From Erysipelotrichaceae bacterium (GTDB taxonomy: Bacteria; Bacillota_I; Bacilli_A; Erysipelotrichales; Erysipelotrichaceae): 5,496 nucleotides of DNA. The notes under the pieces were generated by a model, which searched no databases, had not been told where the DNA came from, and saw only the letters and a program-made list of their open reading frames with translations. The stretch lies in NCBI GenBank assembly GCA_017512625.1, contig JAFWFB010000014.1, forward strand, positions 1-5,496. Reading direction: 5' to 3'. A program made the translations under genes and the position numbers. Positions 1-4,927 of the stretch are shown here, one piece after another (within the stretch, counting starts at the first letter, position 1; each line of letters begins with the position of its first letter).

Positions 1-42
1 ATCTTCATGGGTGAAAACTACGCCGATCTGAAACTGAAATGA
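1..42 (+). CDS. C-terminal end of an unidentified protein (partial)
   Basis: An open frame runs in from the left edge and ends at TGA (40-42). The last 13 residues read IFMGENYADLKLK. The tail is too short to assign a family. It is taken as a real gene end because the codons resemble those of the well-supported genes here and because a strong intrinsic terminator starts 17 nt after the stop. The gene converges on the minus-strand membrane-protein gene and shares that terminator with it. The alternative is an accidental open frame in an intergenic region. Confidence 0.5.
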   Translation: MFMGENYADLKLK

Positions 43-59
43 TCGCTTCATATGAGTAA

Positions 60-89
60 AAAAAGATACGGCATTTGCCGTATCTTTTT
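60..89. terminator. Bidirectional intrinsic terminator
   Basis: A perfect 13-bp inverted repeat (60-72 and 77-89, core GATACGGC/GCCGTATC) surrounds an ATTT loop. On the plus strand the stem ends in a run of five T. On the minus strand the A run at 58-64 gives seven U in the RNA. It sits between two converging genes and probably ends both the plus-strand gene at the left edge and the minus-strand operon. Confidence 0.9.
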
Positions 90-90
90 A

Positions 91-486
91 CTATTCTTCC
101 TTAAGACTTTCCTGCAGTTCTTCGTTTTCTTTCTTGACTGCTTCAGCTTCAGCCTTGGCTTCTTCAGCTTCTTTCTTCAGCTGCTTGTTGAGCTCTTCCT
201 GTTCCTTTTCTCTTTCCTTCTGGAGCTGTCTCTTTTCTCTTTCGTCCCTTCTGATGGAACTGCCCAGTTTGAAGTAAACGGAAGAGATGATGAGACCGAG
301 TATCATGGCGCCTAAGGCCAGCAGCATCTTCTTTAAAACGACGGCTGATCCCTTGACGATGGAATTGTTCATAAGAACTTCAAAGAGCTGTTTATTACGG
401 AAGTATTCCCAGCCTAATACCAGAAGACCGCCGAGGATCAGTACCAGGGCTATGAAGCCCACTATCTTTTTAGTTACTTTTTTCAT
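91..486 (-). CDS. Small two-pass membrane protein with charged coiled-coil C-terminal tail
   Basis: 131 residues, family not recognised. A basic N-terminus (MKKVTKK) leads into a first membrane segment at about residues 8-27. A short loop and a second segment at about 54-73 follow. From residue 79 to the end the chain is almost entirely Glu, Lys, Arg, Gln, Ala and Leu, with heptad-like leucines, typical of a long helix or coiled coil. Positive charges on both flanks place both ends in the cytoplasm (inference). A good ribosome binding site, AAAGGGGA at about 493-500, precedes the ATG and supports this start. It lies 60 nt downstream of the kinase gene with no terminator between, so it may be read as the third gene of that operon, although a weak promoter is present in the gap. 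A scaffold or adaptor role is possible, but nothing in the sequence fixes a function. Confidence 0.8.
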   Translation of the reverse strand: MKKVTKKIVGFIALVLILGGLLVLGWEYFRNKQLFEVLMNNSIVKGSAVVLKKMLLALGAMILGLIISSVYFKLGSSIRRDEREKRQLQKEREKEQEELNKQLKKEAEEAKAEAEAVKKENEELQESLKEE

Positions 487-513
487 TTAAAATCCCCTTT
501 ATAAAACACTACT

Positions 514-542
514 ATTTTATAATAAAACACGCTTATTGGTAA
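514..542 (-). promoter_or_regulatory. Possible sigma-A promoter for the membrane-protein gene
   Basis: Read on the minus strand, TTACCA (537-542) and TAAAAT (514-519) are separated by 17 nt, matching the consensus at 4/6 and 5/6. It lies in the 60-nt gap between the kinase stop and the membrane-protein start. The region is very AT-rich, so a chance match is quite possible. Confidence 0.3.
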
Positions 543-546
543 TATC

Positions 547-1464
547 TTACCTGTTTAATGAATCATGGAACGCCAGCAGTTCCTTCTCTGTGATGGCGCC
601 GGCCATACCGCCTTCTTTGGTACAGGCATAAGCACCGCAGGCACTGGCGTATTCCATGCATTCTTCTAATGAACATCCCTTACTGCGGAAATGCAGGAAG
701 GCTCCCGCAAAGCTGTCTCCGGCTCCGGTGGAATCGACCACGTTTACCTTATAGGCAGGTAAAGAAAGTGTGCCTTCCTTACTGTAACAGGATGCTCCTC
801 TGGAACCGTCGGTGACACAACAGAATTCCGCTCCTCTTTCCAGCATCCTTCCGATCGGATCGAAACCGCAGCTGTCAGAGAAACGTTCATAAGCTTCCTT
901 ATTCATAAAGAAAGCGTCAGCCAGATCCAGAACCATCTCTTTCTCATACTCTTCCCTATACTGGCTGCTGCCATCAAAGACGATCCTGGCACCGTGTCTT
1001 TTGGCTTCCCTTAATATGGATGTATCCTTAAAGGCTTTTCTTACCATATGCATCAGAGAGTAAATGTATGAAGAGCCAAACAGGATCTCCTTCAGATCCT
1101 CATCTTCTTCAAAGAAAGGCCGTTTTGGTTCTATGACATAGATGCACTTCTCATCGCCCTTTTTCATAATGAGACAGACGCCGTTTATCACGTCTTCGCC
1201 AAAACGGATCGCTGAAGTATCGACGCCCTTTTCCTTGAGCCCTTCCAGCAGCATGGCTGTTCCTTCATCGTTTTTTCTTAAGTAGTCGACCACTTTGACG
1301 CTGCTGCCAAGCCTGGAAGATACCGTAGCGGCATTTAAAACACAGCCGCCTATCTTCTTACCTAAAGGTACGCACTTACAGGCATCGCCTTCTTTGAGAA
1401 AAGTTTCTACTTCGTAGAAATAGTCGATGGCTGCTCCTGAGAGGTAGGTCAGATGTTTAGCCAT
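547..1464 (-). CDS. PfkB/ribokinase-family carbohydrate or nucleoside kinase
   Basis: 305 residues, the usual length for the family. PfkB enzymes transfer phosphate from ATP to a sugar or nucleoside hydroxyl in the cytoplasm. Signature 1 is seen as GGCVLNAATVSSRLG (39-53), the glycine-glycine substrate lid. Signature 2 is DSTGAGDSFAGAF (244-256), with the anion hole GAG and the expected catalytic base Asp250. VTDGSRGA (217-224) matches the conserved VTxGxxG strand, and FMNKEA (186-191) lies where the family carries its NxxE-type metal/phosphate motif, here in a variant form. The ATG lies inside the end of the glycohydrolase gene (8-nt overlap) and lacks a strong ribosome binding site of its own, so translation is probably coupled. 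Substrate is not readable: ribose, a nucleoside, or a ring-modified nucleoside such as pseudouridine are candidates. The pairing with a glycohydrolase suggests a ribose-containing product (inference). Cysteine content is high for a cytosolic kinase. Confidence 0.92.
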   Translation of the reverse strand: MAKHLTYLSGAAIDYFYEVETFLKEGDACKCVPLGKKIGGCVLNAATVSSRLGSSVKVVDYLRKNDEGTAMLLEGLKEKGVDTSAIRFGEDVINGVCLIMKKGDEKCIYVIEPKRPFFEEDEDLKEILFGSSYIYSLMHMVRKAFKDTSILREAKRHGARIVFDGSSQYREEYEKEMVLDLADAFFMNKEAYERFSDSCGFDPIGRMLERGAEFCCVTDGSRGASCYSKEGTLSLPAYKVNVVDSTGAGDSFAGAFLHFRSKGCSLEECMEYASACGAYACTKEGGMAGAITEKELLAFHDSLNR

Positions 1465-2467
1465 TGGTGATCTGATTTATCTTTCCGGCCATTTCAGCCA
1501 GATCGTAGTTGTTCACTTCATCGATGAGTTTCAGATACTCTTCGTTGTAGAAAGATTCATAGGTACCGGCCATGGCTGCAGCTATCGTAGCTACCGTGTC
1601 GGTATCGTTGCCGATATTGACGCCGGCGATGATGGTCTTCATCGTATCGCCTTCAGCAGCCTTGAAGATACCGAAGGCACATGGAACGGTCTCGGATGCG
1701 CTTAAGCCGGCGCCGATGATATCTGCCAGTTCCTGCATGGCCTTGCCCATATCGCCATCACACTTTTTGGCTATTTCCACAGCCAGAGCTATCCTTTTAT
1801 AAACGCTCGGATTGGCCAGTTCCTTGCCGGCTGCCTTGGCTACAGTTTCACCTTTTAAAGCACCCTTAAGTCCGGCTTCGATGATGGAATCGACAGTGGC
1901 ATTTTCCTTCAGCGCTTCCGCTACGGCTGCCGCTACGGCACAGGCACCTGAAAGAGCCGTTGAATTGAAGTGCGTAGGTCTGCAGATCGTTATGGCATCT
2001 TCGATGGCTTTATCGACATCGCCTCCGCTTGCCAGTCCTACCGGTGATATCTTCATGGCACCGCCATCCGATCCTTTGGAAGAATCATACTTGATGAAAC
2101 TCTGCTTCTCTTCCACTTCGTGTCCCAGCATCCTTTCTACCGCTTTGACGGTAGTCGGGCCTGCCAGTACATAATATGGCGTCTTAGACCAGTTTATGAG
2201 GGCTTTTTCCGCTGTTTTGTCAGTTATCTGACCATTGTCCTCGATAATGGCTAAAGCCGTACAATAAGCCAAAGAGAAGTCGTCAGTGACGCTTCCTCTT
2301 TTAAAACCACGGGCAAATACATCATCAGGAGGAGCGATGAACTCCTTTACCAGTCCGCCGAATCTCTCAATGATCTGAGCGGTGCTTCTGGTCTCAGTAG
2401 CGGCGCCCATGGCATCACCTGCAGCTGCCGCCAGTAAACCTCCAAGTATTTTTTTAGTATTGTCCAT
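1457..2467 (-). CDS. ADP-ribosylglycohydrolase (DraG/ARH)-family protein
   Basis: 336 residues, full length. The family is all-helical with a binuclear Mg/Mn site and hydrolyses N- or O-glycosidic bonds of ADP-ribose; many bacterial members have unknown substrates. Seen here are the N-terminal motif GGLLAAAAGDAMGAATE (9-25), the metal-binding TDDF (61-64), GGAMKISPVGL (135-145), TH (165-166) followed by an Ala-rich helix, and GNDTDTVATIAAAMAGT (286-302), whose Asp288 and Asp290 would complete the metal site. TDDF replaces the TDDT usual in true ADP-ribosylarginine hydrolases, so the substrate may differ (inference). The start is supported by AAAGGAGAG at 2472-2480. It is the first gene of the operon, is followed by the PfkB kinase with an 8-nt overlap, and is preceded by a plausible promoter. 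The most likely role is release of a ribosyl unit that the kinase then phosphorylates, but this rests on context only. Confidence 0.92.
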   Translation of the reverse strand: MDNTKKILGGLLAAAAGDAMGAATETRSTAQIIERFGGLVKEFIAPPDDVFARGFKRGSVTDDFSLAYCTALAIIEDNGQITDKTAEKALINWSKTPYYVLAGPTTVKAVERMLGHEVEEKQSFIKYDSSKGSDGGAMKISPVGLASGGDVDKAIEDAITICRPTHFNSTALSGACAVAAAVAEALKENATVDSIIEAGLKGALKGETVAKAAGKELANPSVYKRIALAVEIAKKCDGDMGKAMQELADIIGAGLSASETVPCAFGIFKAAEGDTMKTIIAGVNIGNDTDTVATIAAAMAGTYESFYNEEYLKLIDEVNNYDLAEMAGKINQITNG

Positions 2468-2491
2468 AAGTCTCTCCTTTTAAATGATAAT

Positions 2492-2519
2492 ATCATATTT
2501 AGCCTCTCTGCCTTTACAA
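2492..2519 (-). promoter_or_regulatory. Promoter for the glycohydrolase-kinase operon, with palindrome over the -10
   Basis: On the minus strand TTGTAA (2514-2519) and TATGAT (2492-2497) are separated by 16 nt, matching 4/6 and 5/6 of consensus. The -10 lies 25 nt upstream of the ATG. A perfect palindrome, ATGATA-A-TATCAT (2484-2496), overlaps the -10 and could be an operator, though AT-rich DNA makes this weak. The -35 coincides with that of the divergent tRNA promoter. Confidence 0.5.
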
Positions 2520-2541
2520 AAGCACCAAGTTTTGATAATAT
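2513..2541 (+). promoter_or_regulatory. Promoter for the tRNA operon
   Basis: TTTACA (2513-2518) and TAATAT (2536-2541) are spaced 17 nt apart, matching 5/6 and 4/6 of consensus. Transcription would start near 2548, a few bases before the tRNA-Tyr 5' end at 2556, as expected for a stable-RNA operon. The -35 overlaps that of the minus-strand operon promoter. Confidence 0.5.
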
Positions 2542-2555
2542 AAATAAGCACAAAT

Positions 2556-2640
2556 GGAGGGGTAGCGAAGTGGCTAAACGCGGCTGACTGTAAATCAGCT
2601 CCCAACGGGTTCGGCAGTTCGAATCTGCCCCCCTCCACCA
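2556..2640 (+). tRNA. tRNA-Tyr (GTA)
   Basis: A class II tRNA of 85 nt including the encoded CCA. The acceptor stem is GGAGGGG/CCCCTCC with discriminator A. The D stem is GCG/CGC and the anticodon stem is GCTGA/TCAGC around loop CTGTAAA, with anticodon GTA at 2590-2592. A long variable arm (CCC/GGG) and a T arm GGCAG-TTCGAAT-CTGCC follow. The extra arm is typical of bacterial tRNA-Tyr. It is the first gene of the four-tRNA operon. Confidence 0.97.
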
Positions 2641-2650
2641 TCTGTGATGT

Positions 2651-2726
2651 TGGGATGTAGCCAAGTGGTAAGGCAACAGACTTTGACTCTGTCATTTCGC
2701 TGGTTCGATCCCAGCCATCCCAGCCA
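2651..2726 (+). tRNA. tRNA-Gln (TTG)
   Basis: 76 nt including encoded CCA. Acceptor stem TGGGATG/CATCCCA with discriminator G, anticodon stem ACAGA/TCTGT and loop CTTTGAC give anticodon TTG at 2683-2685. The weak U-A first pair of the acceptor stem is a known tRNA-Gln identity feature. It starts 10 nt after tRNA-Tyr. Confidence 0.97.
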
Positions 2727-2729
2727 GTC

Positions 2730-2805
2730 GACCCGGTAGCTCAGGCGGTAGAGCATTTGACTTTTAATCAAAGGGTCCGGGGTTCGATTCCCCGCCGGGT
2801 CACCA
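2730..2805 (+). tRNA. tRNA-Lys (TTT)
   Basis: 76 nt including encoded CCA. Acceptor stem GACCCGG/CCGGGTC with discriminator A, D stem GCTC/GAGC, anticodon stem TTTGA/TCAAA with loop CTTTTAA, anticodon TTT at 2763-2765. Only 3 nt separate it from tRNA-Gln, so the two must be processed from one transcript. Confidence 0.97.
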
Positions 2806-2813
2806 CTTGTCTT

Positions 2814-2887
2814 GCAGGTGTAGTTCAGTGGTAGAACTTCAGCCCTCCAAGCTGACTATGTGGGTTCGATTCCCATCACCTGCTCCA
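2814..2887 (+). tRNA. tRNA-Gly (TCC), with C at position 33
   Basis: 74 nt including encoded CCA. Acceptor stem GCAGGTG/CACCTGC with discriminator T, D stem GTTC/GAAC, anticodon stem TCAGC/GCTGA. The seven-base anticodon loop reads CCTCCAA, so the anticodon is TCC (2848-2850 region: loop 2843-2849 read 5' to 3') and position 33 is C, where nearly all elongator tRNAs have U. The D loop keeps GG (positions 18-19), unlike the non-ribosomal glycine tRNAs used for cell-wall peptide synthesis in staphylococci. It is the last tRNA of the operon and lies 14 nt before the terminator. Confidence 0.95.
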
Positions 2888-2900
2888 ATAGAGATTTAAT

Positions 2901-2922
2901 GCCTTAAAATAAGGCTTTTTTT
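2901..2922 (+). terminator. Intrinsic terminator of the tRNA operon
   Basis: GCCTTA (2901-2906), loop AAA, TAAGGC (2910-2915), then seven T. It lies 14 nt after the tRNA-Gly CCA end and closes the tRNA transcription unit. Confidence 0.9.
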
Positions 2923-3102
2923 GTACCCATCTTACAGATCGGTAAGATTTTGGTGAGGTTTTCCAAGTTGCAGAACTGACCCTTACTGTTGTATTCTCTT
3001 GCAAACTTGATTTCAGGTATTCCACATATTCCTCTCCTGATTGATTGGTGAGTTTGTGCTGGTGTACAATATTTATAAGATCTAGTTTGTGAGGCCAATC
3101 AT
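2923..3102. other. Intergenic stretch with no convincing gene
   Basis: The 180 bases between the tRNA terminator and the next start hold no ORF with a recognisable domain. Two overlapping minus-strand frames are open here, but neither has a ribosome binding site, both run into the tRNA terminator, and their compositions look random. A 7-bp inverted repeat, ATCTTAC/GTAAGAT (2929-2948), is followed by TTT and could be a backup terminator. The right end carries the likely promoter of the small membrane gene: TTGATT-18-TACAAT at about 3040-3070. The rest may be decayed coding sequence from an insertion, but no family can be named. Confidence 0.5.
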
Positions 3103-3360
3103 ATGTACACAGCCAGTTTAGTTTTAGGCATATCATCATTTTTGCTTTTTATCTTTTCGTTTTTTTCACCTATAGGTTTTTTAACTTTACCACTGGCTTT
3201 GCTTTTGGACCTTATGGGACTTCCTTTTGGGATAATTTCAGTGAAGAAGTATAAGAAGAATTCAGGATTAGTACTTTGCATTGTTCCTTTATTTATTATT
3301 TTGCTTCTTGCCCTTATGAATCTTCTTGGCAAACTTACAGTACGAACATTTATTCATTGA
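3103..3360 (+). CDS. Small multi-pass membrane protein, DUF4190-like
   Basis: 85 residues, mostly hydrophobic. The chain reads as membrane segments at about 5-22, 25-46 and 56-76, with a lysine-rich loop VKKYKKN (47-53) between the second and third that should face the cytoplasm. The pattern SLVLGI near the start, then GLPFGIISVKKYKK, then a final hydrophobic stretch resembles small DUF4190-type membrane proteins, which have no settled function; the family match is by eye. GTGAGG at about 3089-3094, 8 nt before the ATG, serves as ribosome binding site. It is more AT-rich than the genes to the left, like the NERD gene after it. It has no clear terminator, and 116 nt separate it from the NERD gene, which has its own promoter. 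Confidence 0.72.
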   Translation: MYTASLVLGISSFLLFIFSFFSPIGFLTLPLALLLDLMGLPFGIISVKKYKKNSGLVLCIVPLFIILLLALMNLLGKLTVRTFIH

Positions 3361-3441
3361 TTAGAATAATCTTTTTATAAAAACATTTTGTTTATTTTGC
3401 CAATATCTCTTGTCAATCAAATCTCTTCACCGGTTTTGTTG

Positions 3442-3470
3442 ATAACAATAAAAGTCCCTTCAGCTATAAT
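3442..3470 (+). promoter_or_regulatory. Promoter of the NERD-HRDC gene, apparently leaderless
   Basis: A perfect TATAAT (3465-3470) is preceded after 17 nt by ATAACA (3442-3447; 4/6 to consensus). The expected start point, about 7 nt after the -10, falls at or beside the A of the ATG at 3477. No Shine-Dalgarno sequence lies between them. A short inverted repeat TTGTT-GAT-AACAA (3436-3448... allowing for the 3-nt centre) covers the -35 and could bind a regulator. Confidence 0.6.
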
Positions 3471-3476
3471 AAAATT

Positions 3477-4436
3477 ATGGGATTGTTATTTAAGGAAACA
3501 ATATTTCTAAAAGATAGCTGTGATCTCGAAAACGAGATTTTTGAATTGGAAACTCTTAAAGACAGAACTCAAAATAAAGAGCAAATAACAAAATACATCA
3601 AACTGCTAAGGGCGGGACTAAATGGTGAAAAGGCAATTGAATATGAACTCAAGAATGCCAGAATCGGAATGTATGTACTGCATGATATCAACATTCAATA
3701 CAATGATTTATCAGCCCAGATCGATTATGTAATTATTACGCCTGCGCATTGCTATCTAGTTGAATGTAAAAACATGGTAGGCGATATTTCGGTTGACAAC
3801 CGTGGACAGTTTGTAAGGAAACTGCCTTGGGGAAGAAACGAAGCGATTTATTCTCCGTTGACTCAAGCGCAGAGACACGTTGACATCATGAAGAAAATCA
3901 GAGATGCGAACCACGGCATTATCGGAAAAACGATGATTCACTTCATGAATGACAATTACTTTCAACCTCTGGTTGTTGTTTCCAATTCCAACGGCATTCT
4001 CAACACCAAGTGGGCCAAGAAAGAGATAAAAGAAAAGATAGTCAGAGTCGACGCCCTTATCGATTACCTTAACAGAGATATAAAAGAAGCAAATCTGATA
4101 AGTCTTGATAGCAAAACCGAAATGGAGAAAGAAGCCAACTATATTCTTAGCCTCAATGTACCTAAAGAAAACAGCAACTGGAGTAGTCGACTTGGATGTT
4201 CAGAAGAAACACAAAGCATGATAAAGAGCTATGATCAGCTTAAAGAAAAACTCCTTGAGTACAGAAAACTGCAATCCAAAGAGCGAAACTACCCGGCGTA
4301 TTATATCTTTACAAACGAACAGTTGGAAAAGCTTTTAGTGATGAGACCAAAAACCATAGATGACTTAAAAGCAATACTGGAGCCAATAAAGATCAAAATA
4401 TACGGAGATGATATTCTCAGCATGATCAATAAGTAA
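3477..4436 (+). CDS. NERD-domain putative nuclease with C-terminal HRDC domain
   Basis: 319 residues. The NERD (nuclease-related) domain spans about 47-165: GLNGEKAIEYEL (47-58) gives the conserved Gly-Glu, VLHDI (67-71) the core strand, QIDYVII (81-87) the acidic Asp83, and LVECKNMVGDI (94-104) the ExK pair Glu96/Lys98, with Gln130 after SPLTQ. Together these form a complete PD-(D/E)XK-like site, so the fold should be catalytically competent. Residues about 255-319 (LEYRKLQSKERNYPAYYIFT onward, ending YGDDILSMI) match HRDC, a helical nucleic-acid-binding domain of RecQ helicases and RNase D. NERD with HRDC is a known pairing in DNA-processing proteins. The linker (about 166-254) is unassigned. 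No helicase or kinase domain is present. There is no ribosome binding site before the ATG, and the promoter suggests a leaderless mRNA. A DNA repair, plasmid or defence role is possible; the substrate is unknown. It is AT-richer than the left-hand genes and ends at a bidirectional terminator. Confidence 0.88.
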   Translation: MGLLFKETIFLKDSCDLENEIFELETLKDRTQNKEQITKYIKLLRAGLNGEKAIEYELKNARIGMYVLHDINIQYNDLSAQIDYVIITPAHCYLVECKNMVGDISVDNRGQFVRKLPWGRNEAIYSPLTQAQRHVDIMKKIRDANHGIIGKTMIHFMNDNYFQPLVVVSNSNGILNTKWAKKEIKEKIVRVDALIDYLNRDIKEANLISLDSKTEMEKEANYILSLNVPKENSNWSSRLGCSEETQSMIKSYDQLKEKLLEYRKLQSKERNYPAYYIFTNEQLEKLLVMRPKTIDDLKAILEPIKIKIYGDDILSMINK

Positions 4437-4439
4437 TTT

Positions 4440-4464
4440 AAAAAGTCCCGTAAGGGCCTTTTTT
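4440..4464. terminator. Bidirectional intrinsic terminator
   Basis: AAAAAGTCCC, loop GTAA, then GGGCCTTTTTT, with one internal T-C mismatch. The T run works for the plus-strand NERD gene and the A run (4440-4444) for the minus-strand acetyltransferase, whose stop codon lies 11 nt to the right. It closes two converging transcription units. Confidence 0.85.
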
Positions 4465-4474
4465 ATGATTAAAG

Positions 4475-4921
4475 TTACTTAATTTTCTTAAACAGCCTGG
4501 CATTCCAGAATGTCATATCCAATTCATCGATATAGAAATGAAAGATGGCTTTCCAGTTTTTAGTCGCTGTGCTCAACACGATAAATTCCGCTTCATCTTT
4601 TACTGCTTCTTCAACACAGTGAAAAAGACTGCTGCCAACGCCTTTTGATCTCATCTCCGGTACCACATAGATCTCTTCCACTTCAAAATACGGCGTATCT
4701 TCCGGCATGATAGATGACATGTTTTCTGATCTCTCAGCTTTGCCGAAGAGATAGCCAATCACTTTATCATCTTCCTTTGCCAGGAATATCCGATTATCTT
4801 CGATATCTTCCCTGGTATTGGCACGGTAGCCGTGACAGCTGTGTTCGTTTTCCCAGTCTCTGGACATCTCGATCAGCAGCCCTAAGACTTCGTCGTTCAG
4901 ATCGCTTTCGTATATTTTCAT
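4475..4921 (-). CDS. GNAT-family N-acetyltransferase
   Basis: 148 residues, typical for a single GNAT domain, which moves an acetyl group from acetyl-CoA to an amine. The acetyl-CoA-binding motif A is clear: VEEIYVVPEMRSKGVGSSLF (81-100), where RSKGVG (91-96) is the R/Q-x-x-G-x-G pyrophosphate loop after the beta-4 strand. IFLAKEDDKVIGYLFG (45-60) forms the preceding hairpin, and FIVLSTATKNWKAIFHFYID (113-132) the beta-5 and following helix. The acceptor cannot be read: an amino acid, antibiotic or protein N-terminus are all possible. The ATG lies 6 nt after the stop of the LURP-like gene, and no Shine-Dalgarno sequence is visible upstream, so it is probably translated by coupling to that gene. 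Transcription ends at the shared terminator to its left. Confidence 0.92.
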   Translation of the reverse strand: MKIYESDLNDEVLGLLIEMSRDWENEHSCHGYRANTREDIEDNRIFLAKEDDKVIGYLFGKAERSENMSSIMPEDTPYFEVEEIYVVPEMRSKGVGSSLFHCVEEAVKDEAEFIVLSTATKNWKAIFHFYIDELDMTFWNARLFKKIK

Positions 4922-4927
4922 TAAAAG

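Noticed and set aside
52..315. Plus-strand Phe/Leu-rich ORF of 87 residues
   Set aside because: It is the reverse complement of the Glu/Lys-rich coiled-coil codons; GAA/AAG runs read backwards give Phe, Leu and Ser. It also starts within the terminator.
2347..2676. Minus-strand ORF of 109 residues over the glycohydrolase start and tRNA-Tyr
   Set aside because: It overlaps a well-supported gene in another frame and a tRNA, and has no recognisable domain.
2480..2695. Minus-strand ORF of 71 residues across tRNA-Tyr and into tRNA-Gln
   Set aside because: It is the antisense of tRNA genes; the peptide containing GGRFELPNPLGADLQSA is a familiar spurious translation of the tRNA-Tyr complement.
2863..2887. 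tRNA-Gly 3' end as an attachment site for an integrated element
   Set aside because: No second copy of the tRNA 3' end and no integrase gene is visible in the window, so an att site cannot be supported.
2876..3139. Overlapping minus-strand ORFs (to 3139 and to 3098) as a possible transposase remnant
   Set aside because: No catalytic motif, no inverted terminal repeats and no ribosome binding site were seen, and both frames run through the tRNA terminator.
3439..3470. TTGATA with TATAAT as the NERD promoter
   Set aside because: The spacing is 20 nt, too long for sigma-A; ATAACA at 17 nt fits better.
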